The position numbers were made by a program, and so were the translations under genes. A stretch of DNA of 13,045 bases from Euperipatoides rowelli (Eukaryota; Onychophora; Udeonychophora; Euonychophora; Peripatopsidae), in the NCBI GenBank assembly GCA_003024985.2, contig PXIH01S0002034.1; one strand, 5' to 3'. Each line of letters begins with the position of its first letter. Positions within the stretch are counted from its first letter, which is position 1. This document shows positions 1 to 8,176 of this stretch, piece by piece. The notes below the pieces were generated by a model. The model was not told the DNA's origin. It made no database searches and worked only from the letters and a program-made list of their open reading frames with translations.

Positions 1-1553
1 TGTATATAAAATAATTTGAAATATTCTCATTACTATACCTTAAAAAAATAAATATATTATAATAGCCTATATCTAAAATGTGTCTCAGTATGCTAATTAT
101 AGTCAAATATATAGACTATAATTAATTATGGTTAATAATACTAATTTTTTAAAAGCTAAATTTCTGGAAAAAATTACAATATTTATTACCATTTAGGTCC
201 ATCATCAATTGGACTACTTTAGACACGCCTCACAAAAAATAAAAAAAGAACCTCTACTTATACTTTGACCTATTTTAATCCTTTCACACAGAAATAAAAT
301 CAGAAGAAAATCATAATTACTTTGGATTGAAAATCTGAAAGAAATCTGTTTTATAACAGGCTGGCATTCACTAAAAAGCAAATGTCAAATTCCCATTTTT
401 AGAAACACTCAAGAAAAAGACAAAGTCAAAAGCACAAAAGTTGCCATGTTCCTAACTAAGAGCAGAGAACTGTTGTGTTCCTAACTAAGAGAAAGAATAG
501 ATACACAATTCATAGTAATGAATACAATTAACTTTTAATAACAGTGTAATTACAAAAAGGCAGCTTCTTATATGCTTGCTAAGAGAATGAACTAACAAGA
601 AAGCATTCTAGCTATTCTTTTGCATGTTCATGTCATACTTTTGTTTGTTATGATATTGTATGTAATATACCACAGCTTCCACAATTGTCAATGTATTAAT
701 TGATTAACATATATTAGGATTTTTCTCATTTTAGTTTTGAGATAAAGAAATCCATTATGATGATCCTGGGTAGAGTTTCCTGATTATGGTATTATTTCAC
801 CAGCTATCAAAGTTTGGGGGTCGTACACAAGACTAAACGAGGAAAGAAACTGGAAACAATAAAAGTTATAGGTCCAATACTTTATTCTGTAGATCTTTCA
901 TAACAGAACGTACCATAGCGTTAAACATAATTAACAGGAAATCATATTGTAAGCCCTGTGAACTTAAGATGAATGCTATAAAATCAACATACGGGGCGGT
1001 CATACTCCTTGTACTGGCTTCCACCAGACCAACCATATAAAAATATAGAAACAAATATTACTCATTGTAAATGGTGAAAGCCATGCCAAGCAAGCTAACA
1101 ACAATTATATGTGTGTGATATTCTTTATATTAAGGAAACTACACATATTCAAAATAAAACCTTTGAATAATTAACATGTTAACACTAGAATTACTGAGGG
1201 AAAATCTAAAGTCCATTACTAAAGGGGGTGGGGGTAAAAAATGTCCACCAAGATTTTAGTTTATGAATGCCCTATATTTAGTAGGATATGTTCGGAAATA
1301 GGATAGTTAGCATTAAAATAAGCTGGAATTATGTAACAAGAAATGAAAAATATTTATTTAACCAACTAGTTACATAAGAAAGTCCCAGATGTTCGTGGTA
1401 ATGGCTTTTTGATTTTGTTTGTTAGTGGATTTAATTTCAGATTTACAGTGTTTTCACCTATAATTGAGTTTCATTGCTTTTTTTTTGTGTGACCTTTGGT
1501 ATTTTCTTGGATTCTGCTGTGGGAAGTATTTGGAATAAATGGTCTTCACTTAA
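1..1553. other. AT-rich spacer without recognisable gene
   Basis: Reading all frames gives only short stop-rich peptides with no family motif. The one minus-strand open stretch (866-1054) has no recognisable domain and is the length expected by chance. The only local structure I found is a 16-bp direct repeat (447-462 and 476-491, beginning tgttcctaacta) spaced 29 bp apart. A G-rich patch near 1226-1237 stands out from the AT background but has no assigned role. The 5' untranslated part of the downstream retrotransposon may reach into the last few hundred bases, but I see no boundary. Confidence 0.7.
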
Positions 1554-1907
1554 GTCAGACCTAGTAATTTTGTTTCTTACATTCAGGAATTGTTGCAAAC
1601 ATTACTGAAGAAATCATCACATATTGTCATGCAATTTAATTCAAGTGCAAGCTTTTGTAAATATTCTTCCAAGGATTTGAGAGTATTTAGGTTCGCTCGA
1701 AGAAAGGATCAAATTGATTTGATTACTCAAAATATTTTGCGAGATCTTTTGATTTACAAAGATTTTAATTCAAAACGTGGCTCTCGTGGAGGAAAATTAC
1801 AAGCTAAGATTAGTGCCTTACCGATCGAAGTTATTGTGTCTAATCAAAGAAAAATTAATAAAAGAATTTCAAAAGTCATGATTTATCCAGATGTATCGTT
1901 CCAATAA
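1554..1907 (+). pseudogene. Retrotransposon ORF2 N-terminal (pre-endonuclease) segment
   Basis: This frame is open from 1554 to the TAA at 1905-1907, and no ATG clearly serves as its start. The peptide is basic and contains RGSRGGKLQAK around 1779-1811, followed by a KISALPIEVIV-like strand. From family memory, an R-G-x-R-G/A-G-basic segment just ahead of the endonuclease is common in CR1-like ORF2 proteins of marine invertebrates, so I assign it to the same ORF2. The reading continues after a shift into the next frame at about 1901, which runs straight into the endonuclease (TNIRSIYSK). No zinc knuckle or RRM is visible, so this is unlikely to be ORF1. A splice-acceptor-like tract (cttacattcag) at about 1576-1586 is probably chance. 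Confidence 0.65.
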
Positions 1908-2636
1908 AGAAATCACCTAATTATACATTACCTGATATAATGTATACTAACATTCGGTCTATCTATAGTAAGTCACCGAATTGGGAGCCTACATAGATGT
2001 TTTGAATCCACTATTGGTAATTTTCACGGAGCCGTGGATTAGGGAATCATATTCTGGTTCTTTTGAACTTCATGGTTTTAAATCATTTCATTTCATGAGA
2101 AACTCCATTGAAAGAAAGAGTGGAGGTGGAGTTTCTGTATACGTAAAGGAAAATTTATCTGGTTTTTTTCATCTATTTCTAATGTTCTCGGAGTTGAAGC
2201 TGTCACTGTAACTTTCAGTCCAATTTTCAGCCTAAATTTGTACCGATGTTTGCAGTGATAGCAATATACTATACACCTTGCAATTTTTATAAAGAGGAAT
2301 ACCATGAATATATATCTTGCAAAATCGATAGAATTCTGTCAATTAACCCATCTACTTTCATTTTTTTGGTTTGAGATTTCATCGAAATGAACACAAATTT
2401 AATACAAGGTATTAACCAATTCAAACAAATAATTTCAAACCCTACAAGGAAAAATAATATTTGGACAAGTGTTTTTGTAATAAAAACACTTTAAACTTCA
2501 AATCTGCAATATCTTCACCAGTGGGATCATCTGATCATAATTTAATTAGAATATTTTGGGATTTCAGTAGTATACCTAGAGAAGAATCAACTAAAATTGT
2601 GTTTAGACGAGGACTGGATCTGGTTTCAGGAGCTTC
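1908..2636 (+). pseudogene. Broken EEP/APE-type endonuclease domain of the retrotransposon
   Basis: This domain would cut genomic DNA to prime reverse transcription. The family landmarks appear in order across several frames: TNIRSIYSK (about 1946-1972, the first Asn motif), FTEPW with the metal-binding Glu at 2029-2031, SGGGVSVYVKENL near 2122-2158, VIAIYYTP at about 2255-2278 (the usual V-Y-R-P-P strand), and SSDHN at 2527-2541 with the catalytic Asp-His pair intact. The usual G-D-F-N motif is damaged: the Gly position reads as TGA (2372-2374), followed by DFI. Frame changes fall near 1993, 2160, 2216-2249 and 2455. The segment after SSDHN (to about 2636) is the start of the linker. Assignment to the endonuclease is secure from motif order; activity is impossible. 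Confidence 0.85.
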
Positions 2637-3301
2637 GCATCTGCAGTATCTTCACTAGATTGGAGTTTTCTTTATGAGTATAGAAATATCAATACTGCAA
2701 CAGATATATTCAACAATAAAATAAATAATTTGTATGAAAAAAATTTTCCTGAAAAATCAAAAATAATCAAAATTGGAGATAATAGATGGATATCTGAAGA
2801 AATTAAATTTCTAATAAAAACCAAAAATTCTGCATTCTATAGTAATGACTTAATATATATGAATGAGTTGTCAGTTAAAATTTAAGTGTTGGTTAAAAAA
2901 AGCTAAAATGAAAGAAAACAACAGGAATATGAAGGAAGTTGACTCTGGTTCTTGAAACTACTACGCGTTGATTAAGAAGTCTACAGGTATAGATTCCAAA
3001 AAAAGCTAGAATTGTTAATTTGCCTGGTATGTCGGCTGACAAATCATTGGGTGAAATCTTCAGATTTTTTGAGAGTTTAGCAAATTATTTTGAACCAATT
3101 ACCAAATTGGATTCATTAGATTTTTTGCATCAAACTGGAATACCTCTAGTTAATCAGCTTTGGCGTTTTCAATTAGTTACAGTCTATATCAATTTCTATT
3201 TCAACTACTCCAGACAACATACCTAATTTCTTGTTAAAATAATTTGCACTGGAACTAAATGAACCAATTACATACCTTATCAACCTTTCTTTGGGTGTAG
3301 A
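2637..3301 (+). pseudogene. Linker between endonuclease and reverse transcriptase (broken)
   Basis: Frame 2637-2885 encodes a peptide with LDWSFLYEYRNINTATD, then NFPEK and RWISEEIK. This matches the general pattern of CR1-like linkers (a D-W start, then F-P-x-K, then W-I-x-x-x-I-K). It ends at TAA 2883-2885 and the reading moves to the next frame, where NYYALIKKSTG is visible after an in-frame TGA at 2953. It then shifts again into the frame of 3020-3226 and once more near 3189, giving PDNIPNFLLK, a stop at 3240-3242, and the LELNEPITYLINLSL helix that normally precedes RT motif 1. At least four frame changes and two stops lie in 660 bases. Confidence 0.75.
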
Positions 3302-4000
3302 GAATTCCCTGATGTTTGGAAGTCTGTTTTCTTGGTTTTAATCCCAAAATCCAAAACTCCAATCAATGCATTTAATTTTCATCCTATATCAAATTTATCA
3401 TCAATAGCCAAAACAACAGAAAGACATTTTTTTAACTTAATTATTGACAAGGTCAAAGATAATATGGATCTAAGTCAATTTGGTGCATTACCAGGTCGAT
3501 CAACTACTGATTGCATGACTTTCTATTTGGACTCTATTCTAAAGAATTTGGATTAGCCCAACCGAAAAGTAGTGTCTTTGGTTATGGATTTCAACAAGAC
3601 CTACAACCTAATAGATCATAACATTTTCATGGATAGATTGATTCATTTGGGATTCCCTAAGGAAATTGTTGAATGGTTTTACTCTTACTTGAGCAATAGA
3701 AAACATGTATTAAAAATTTCCAGTTCTAAGTCTAATATGATTTACACCTGTTCTAATTGAGTACCCCAGGGTTCTGTTCAGGGTAAGGGGGATTTGATAT
3801 TTGTGGTAGCTACATACCTGATTGCAGGTAATATTGACTTGCATTTTAAATACGTCGATGATATTACACTCATTATACCAGGGAATTCAAGCAACATTGA
3901 GGTTAAATCTCAGGAAGCTATAGATCTACAGGTGTGTGATACTTTGAAGTGCAAAATGTCAATAAATCTTAGTAATGATTCACGACTTCTCAAGAAATAA
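3302..4000 (+). pseudogene. Reverse transcriptase core of the non-LTR element, two in-frame stops
   Basis: This is the best preserved part: one frame runs about 700 bases, interrupted only by TAG at 3554-3556 and TGA at 3758-3760. In order it shows FPDVWKSVFLVLIPK, FHPISNLSSIAKTTER (the F-R-P-I-S-L motif), QFGALPGRSTTD (the Q-F-G-F-R-x-G-R-S-T motif), VMDFNKTYNLIDH (motif A, first Asp at 3587-3589), YSYLSNRK, VPQGSVQG (motif B) and KYVDDITLI (motif C, YVDD at 3851-3862). Motif A normally reads F-D-x-x-D-H but here reads Y-N-x-I-D-H. The stretch after PQGSV that usually gives P-L-L-F-x-x-Y-I-N-D-L is unrecognisable, and the distance to YVDD is short by several residues, suggesting a small in-frame deletion. 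The TAA at 3998-4000 ends the frame; the thumb continues in another one. Confidence 0.93.
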
Positions 4001-4605
4001 AGTGAAATTAAATATAAAAATGTATAAAGTCTCAATGCAAACAAAAGGCAGTTGCCGAATTTTAGGCCTGTTGGTCCAAGAAAATCTAAAATGGGACTCG
4101 CTTATTAATGAAATTGTTAAAAAATCATTTGGTAATTTTTTTGTATTGTATAAATTGAAGAAATTAGATGTTGATACAAAGGTTTTGAAGAACATTTACC
4201 TCACCTTTATCCGTCCACTCACAGACTATTGTGCACAAGTATGGACAAATTTGTTAACTTTGGCTCAAATTAACGCCCTGGAATCAGTTAAAAAAAAGGG
4301 TTTTAAGAATAATTATTGGGAAAGATTATTCTTCATATGCTGAAGGCCTTATATTGTTGAATCTACCCTCACTTATAGAAAGGAGTTTTTTGTTTATAAA
4401 ATACTCTAAGTCATTCTGACATAGATATAATTCATCTCTTCCTTACAGAATTGAGTCGGTCTCAAATCATGTGACTAGGAATTGTGAAAAGTTATTTAAA
4501 CCATTTATCAAAACAAAGAGATACGCCACATCAGCAATTCCATGTATAGCCAAGAAAATTGATAATATCATTGAGGATGCAACTTTCTGTTATCTGATTT
4601 TTTAA
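3975..4605 (+). pseudogene. RT thumb and C-terminal region of the retrotransposon
   Basis: Frame 3975-4343 carries the post-catalytic region: ILGLLVQENLKWDSLINEIV, then KKLDVDTKVLKNIYLTFIRP and YCAQVWTNLL followed by INALESVKKKGFK. These match the L-G-V-x-x-D-x-x-L-K-W, Y-x-x-x-I-R-P, Y-x-x-x-V-W and I-E-S-x-Q-K-R blocks of CR1/Jockey-type elements. The reading then shifts near 4310 into a frame giving KDYSSYAEGLILLNLPSLIE, a TGA at 4417-4419, PYRIESVSNHVTRN and RYATSAIPCIAKKIDN, ending at TAA 4603-4605. The R-Y-x-x-S-x-I-P block near the C terminus and the Y-A-E-G-L-x-x-L-N-L-P-S-L block are typical of the family. Together they show that the copy keeps its protein 3' end and was not internally truncated. 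Confidence 0.88.
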
Positions 4606-4778
4606 TTTAGTGTATCATGGTAAGTTTGTTTGTATAAATAAATGAGAAACGATAATGTCTTGTAAACATAGCCTCCAACCCTGCAAAGGGGCTGACTAAT
4701 TTTAACTTGTCTTACATACTGTATCAATATTTTTGTTAATTAATAAATGCAATATAATAAGAATATATATATATAGTA
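4606..4778 (+). other. 3' untranslated tail of the retrotransposon
   Basis: This stretch follows the ORF2 stop. It contains AATAAA-like hexamers near 4638 and 4743 and ends in a short TA-dinucleotide tract at about 4764-4776. A microsatellite-like 3' end is usual for elements of this group, but the exact end is a guess. I could not find the octamer tail repeat of vertebrate CR1. Confidence 0.45.
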
Positions 4779-5266
4779 TAGAAGAACTATATTTTTTTCT
4801 TTCTTTACTCAGATTCAAGTTTCTGTGTTTAGATTTTCACATTTTTTACAAATGTTTGATTTTTTTTGCTATGTTTTCCACAAACAAAAGAATGACACTG
4901 AACATATAATTGTAGTTTTTGACAGTTTTTTTCTTAATATAACTCTTTGAGGTGGAGTATTTAATTGACTAAAACATGTCAAATACTATTACTAAGGGGG
5001 AATTATTTTATGTCAACTAAAATTTATAGATTCGTGAATGCAATAAGGGCTTATAACAACAATAGGGATATAGTAAGGCTGCAATTTATTGACAATTACA
5101 TGGAGTTTAAAGAATTTTATCTAATTATTATTACATTTTTCTGTACATTTTTGAAAAGTCACTTTGCTTTGCAGTACCGTTTAGTAATTCTAGGGTTAAT
5201 GTACCCCACATGTAGTCAATTGACTGTTCCATATACTGTCAACATCCAAGCAGACGATCATGCTAT

Positions 5267-5303
5267 TTAACGCAATAATGCGTTATAGAATAATGCGTTA
5301 AAG
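5267..5303. repeat. 15-bp direct repeat with inverted arm
   Basis: Units 5274-5288 and 5289-5303 (aataatgcgttatag and aataatgcgttaaag) are tandem with one mismatch. An upstream taacgca (5268-5274) is the reverse complement of tgcgtta in the first unit (5279-5285), giving a 7-bp stem with a 4-base loop. It could equally pair with the second unit. No function is evident. Confidence 0.8.
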
Positions 5304-5982
5304 AAGTAAACAGCACATGAACAAAAGTGGGCCAGTTTTTCAAGTGGAGAACAAAAACATAACAAATACAAATTAAATAATGATTCATTATACCATATAA
5401 TTAAAAAAAACTCTAAGAAAGATTAGAACATAGATTGATAATATGCTAATACTTTATGTAATATTTCACATATATAAAGCACAAAGATGTTAATATATCA
5501 TGTCTGCTTAACGCTTAGTCACTGCTCAATGCACAGATAATAATATATTTATTTAAAAGCACATAATGTGCTGATCCCAGTTAATGGCATAAAGTAGTGC
5601 TCAACTATTTTAATGAATTAAACAAAATGGTGGCCATCGTAATTCCAAAAATCACAAAAAATAAAAATAAAAATAAACATTGGCCATCTAGTGGCATTTT
5701 TAGAGGGAAAGTTTTTTTTTCATTTTATTTTAATTATAAATAGGCCTAGATATCATTTCAAAGCTTTGTAAAATTCAACTATATATAAACTACGGCTTTT
5801 CATACACTTACTTATCCTATTATTTAATTTGTTCATGAAAATAAATTTTACTTCAGAAAAATAAAACCTTAATAGATTTATTCCACAATTACTTTAATAA
5901 TCTTATCAATTGTATTTAATGCAAAATATTAACAAAATTCAATAAAGCCTGCAAAATAATTTTAAACAAAAATGTTAAAATC

Positions 5983-6009
5983 AATAATAAGAATAATAAG
6001 AATAATAAA
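5983..6009. repeat. Short 9-bp minisatellite, three units
   Basis: Three tandem units of aataataag occur, the last ending in a instead of g. It is ordinary simple sequence in an AT-rich genome. Confidence 0.9.
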
Positions 6010-6383
6010 ATTACTGAAATCTATGCAACCATCATTTTTATATTATTGGGAAATGAAAAGTTGTTTGAATCAAAAGACATTAGATTGTTAAAAGAAAATA
6101 TAAAAAGCTTTGTTAATTTTTTTGTTTTTTGTTAACAACTTCAGAAAATATAAAAATAAAATAAATGAAAAATATGTTAATTTGTAGCTGTTTTTTTTAA
6201 ATTCTTTATTAAAAATATGACTTGAATTTAATAAAAAATTACAAATAGAAAATAACTTTTTAGTATTTTATTTAGTAAAACTTCCAGTTATTTATAAATG
6301 TGATTTACTATGTAGCCTATTAAGTAATATATTCACAAAAAATAGTTTTTACTGTGGGAATAAATATGGTTATATAAATGATA

Positions 6384-6391
6384 CTGTAAAT
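6384..6391. repeat. Left target-site duplication of the 201-bp hAT MITE
   Basis: CTGTAAAT here is identical to 6593-6600 on the far side of the element. The 8-bp length is the hallmark of hAT insertion. Confidence 0.95.
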
Positions 6392-6592
6392 CAGGGTTGG
6401 CAAATAAAACCTTTTTTTTTTAAAAAAAAAAACCCCAAAACGGGTTTTTGGTTTAAACCGGGTTTTTTTTATTTAAACCACCACCACCAAAAAAAAAAAA
6501 ATGGTTTCTTGGTTTAAACCGTTTTTTTGGTTTAAACCAAAAAAAAACGTTTTTCTTTTTTTAAAAAAAAATACGTTATTTTGCCAACCCTG
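6392..6592. mobile_element. Non-autonomous hAT element (MITE), 201 bp, with TIRs and perfect TSD
   Basis: The element begins CAGGGTTGGCAAA and ends with its reverse complement TTTGCCAACCCTG, a perfect 13-bp terminal inverted repeat (the left copy reads caaata just inside, the right copy caaaat). It is flanked by exact 8-bp duplications CTGTAAAT. A C-A-G start, G end and 8-bp duplication define hAT superfamily insertion. It has no coding capacity and would depend on a transposase elsewhere. The interior is low-complexity A/T runs punctuated by copies of the palindrome GGTTTAAACC (around 6450-6459, 6511-6520 and 6529-6538) and a weaker TTTAAACC near 6473, so the molecule can fold on itself in many registers. 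The intact duplication and TIRs suggest it is among the younger insertions here. Confidence 0.93.
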
Positions 6593-6600
6593 CTGTAAAT
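6593..6600. repeat. Right target-site duplication of the 201-bp hAT MITE
   Basis: CTGTAAAT directly follows the terminal CAACCCTG. It matches 6384-6391 in all eight bases. Confidence 0.95.
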
Positions 6601-7201
6601 TAAAAAAAAAAGTATTTTTTTTCTGAAGATCCTTCCTATAAACTGTTTTAGCTTAGAATTGCCAATTTTATAGTCATCTATGTTTGATACATAAAATAAA
6701 ATTTCTTCGACTTATCGATAATTCATTTCAAATGTTTGTAAAAGTTATCATTGTTAATTTTTATGATTGACTTTTAAGTTTTGAATACTAGATGTCCCTA
6801 GTGTATCATGATTTCTGCTTTATTTTTAAGTTCCTTAATTGACTCACACAGCAAAAATTATATTCAAAGCTTATACTGTATAGAGTAGTTCTTTTAGAAT
6901 GAGAACATGTTAATAACTCTTAGCAAGTATTACAAGTCGAATACCGGTACTCACAACAGTCCATAACCAACATTCGCTTCATTGAGGCGGATTAATTATC
7001 GCTGATATATTTTTTCTCATTATTCATTTGATTAGTACTTAGATTGCATCACCCATTTTGTTTAATTATTGCACTTCATGGAATAATTACTTTAATGGGC
7101 ATTTTGGTCTTTATTTACTACTTTAAAATAAAATATTCAAGGAAAGATCTTGTGAAAAAAAAGACCATTGTTTTACATATCCATTAAGCTACTGATACTA
7201 A

Positions 7202-7351
7202 ACCACTGTAATTGCATTGGATTCTGACACATATATTCAGATCAATCAATTAGAAGAAACATTCAATAAATTCCTGCTAGAGTTAAGTCAACCTTTTGGT
7301 GATGTACAACTTTGTAGGTATGAAATTGGATTTAATGATATAGATGTTTAA
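7202..7351 (+). other. Unassigned coding-like open frame, possible exon relic
   Basis: An open frame runs from just after a TAA (7199-7201) to TAA 7349-7351. Its peptide includes NQLEETFNKFLLELSQPFGD and has a balanced, protein-like composition, unlike most frames in this window. An acceptor-like tract (atatattcag) ends at 7240 and a donor-like AG/GTATGA lies at 7316-7323, which would frame a 77-base internal exon with two bases left over. I do not recognise the peptide. Joining it to the next acceptor-like site (7490) would immediately read a stop, so a simple two-exon model fails. Chance or a decayed exon remains possible. Confidence 0.2.
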
Positions 7352-7486
7352 CTGAACACATCGAAGATAGATTACACAGTGCAAGTGTGACATACCATAT
7401 AAACATTACAGCTAATGTCACATCAGACTTCAGACACTCTTAGTTGTTATTAATTTTGTTGTTTTATTGATGAATGATAGTATTTT

Positions 7487-7699
7487 ACAGGTATTGAATG
7501 TGATGACTGGTATCACAGATCCCTCTGCTGGAGTATATGATTTACTAGTGATGATCCAACCAAGTGTGATGTCAATGACATTAGGAGAGTGCACTAGCCC
7601 ATAGCAAATTGCATTTTGGAAAATATCAACAAATACGATCAGCTTCTTATAAGATACTTGCAGTATATGGCCAGGTTGATTAAATTGAGGAGCAATTAA
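7487..7699 (+). pseudogene. Possible PHD-finger-like remnant
   Basis: One + frame reads TGIECDDWYHRSLCWSI, then TGA at 7538-7540, then FTSDDPTKCDVNDIRRVH, TAG at 7595-7597, and a further 33 open codons to TAA 7697-7699. The C-x-x-W-Y-H-x-x-x-C pattern followed by S-D-D-P-T-K-C recalls the second half of a PHD finger. Canonical fingers have two more residues and another Cys before W-(F/Y)-H, and the first Cys pair is not visible upstream. PHD fingers occur in host chromatin proteins and in ORF1 proteins of some non-LTR elements, so either origin is conceivable. The two stops make it non-functional as read. The resemblance rests on about 20 residues and may be chance. Confidence 0.25.
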
Positions 7700-8168
7700 G
7701 CTGTAAGGTCCTCAAATGTCTCTAATATTTAATAATGACTTGTGCAGTCAATTTCATGGTTATGATCTTGTGTAACAATAATGTACTAATAGTGGATGAC
7801 TCCTGCAGTTTTTAGGTAAATCAATGGTAACACATCCATAGAAGATAGTAGAATCTTGAACTAATAGTCCATTATGGATGTGAAGGCCTCAGTCTTCTTT
7901 AACTCTAACTATTGAATATAGCTTTCAATTACAAGATTCACCTGTGATGTAAGGTCAAGGAATCAAATGCTAAGTGTCTTGTCTCCTTTAGTTATATGTA
8001 AAAGCGTAATAAATTTAAAATCAATAGAGCATTTCCTTTGTTATTTTTATAAGAATAAATAGTAGTAGTCTATCAGTATTTCTCAAGAAAAAAGAACCCA
8101 GTTATTTAAATTACATTTATATAAGTTACTTCTGGTTGAAAAATATTTTTCATTTATCAATTATAGTT

Positions 8169-8176
8169 GTGTAGAC
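8169..8176. repeat. Probable left target-site duplication (degenerate)
   Basis: GTGTAGAC precedes the CAGTG terminus. The matching right octamer GTTTAAAT (9049-9056) agrees at 5 of 8 bases. Both carry central TA at positions 4-5. Confidence 0.4.

Larger units (their letters stand above)
1554..4778 (+). mobile_element. Decayed CR1/Jockey-group non-LTR retrotransposon, nearly complete ORF2
   Basis: One element accounts for the string of short + strand reading frames here. Read in order through frame changes, they give a pre-endonuclease segment, an EEP endonuclease, a linker, a reverse transcriptase, a thumb and a C-terminal domain, in the order known for CR1/Jockey-superfamily ORF2 proteins. 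A live copy would nick host DNA and reverse transcribe its own RNA at the nick. This copy is dead: about a dozen frameshifts, plus in-frame stops at 2372, 2953, 3240, 3554, 3758 and 4417. The 5' end is uncertain; 1554 is only where the first open frame begins. The 3' end is placed at a TA-dinucleotide tract (about 4762-4778) after two AATAAA-like signals. I found no ORF1 and no convincing target-site duplication. The family call is firm for non-LTR, probable for CR1-like. Confidence 0.9.
4779..6391. other. AT-rich spacer, no gene seen
   Basis: The longest open frame here (about 4965-5270, with an in-frame ATG at 5010) encodes a peptide with no recognisable motif and no codon pattern unlike the surrounding DNA, so I treat it as chance. 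The stretch holds poly-T runs and two tiny repeats listed separately. A single phrase, tggccatctagtggca near 5680-5695, resembles the edges of old dispersed repeats, but I cannot assign it. Confidence 0.65.
6601..8168. other. Spacer with two weak coding-like patches
   Basis: Most of this stretch is stop-rich AT sequence. The part between about 7200 and 7950 is visibly less AT-biased. It contains an uninterrupted 49-codon frame (7202-7348, stop at 7349-7351) and a second patch (7487-7699) listed separately. I do not recognise a transcript unit, and no ORF exceeds about 50 codons. It could be old repeat sequence or the debris of a host exon. Confidence 0.5.

Noticed and set aside
866-1054. 62-codon minus-strand open frame
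   Set aside because: It is short, with no motif, and within chance expectation.
1576-1586. Splice-acceptor-like cttacattcag before the retrotransposon frame
   Set aside because: Non-LTR ORF2 is not spliced, and such tracts are frequent in AT/T-rich DNA.
2093-2305. Minus-strand open frame opposite the endonuclease
   Set aside because: It is antisense to the well-supported EEP motifs and shows no motif of its own.
4965-5270. 101-codon open frame on the + strand (ATG at 5010)
   Set aside because: It has no recognisable domain, signal or promoter context. Its composition matches the AT-rich background, and one open frame of this length is plausible by chance in 13 kb.
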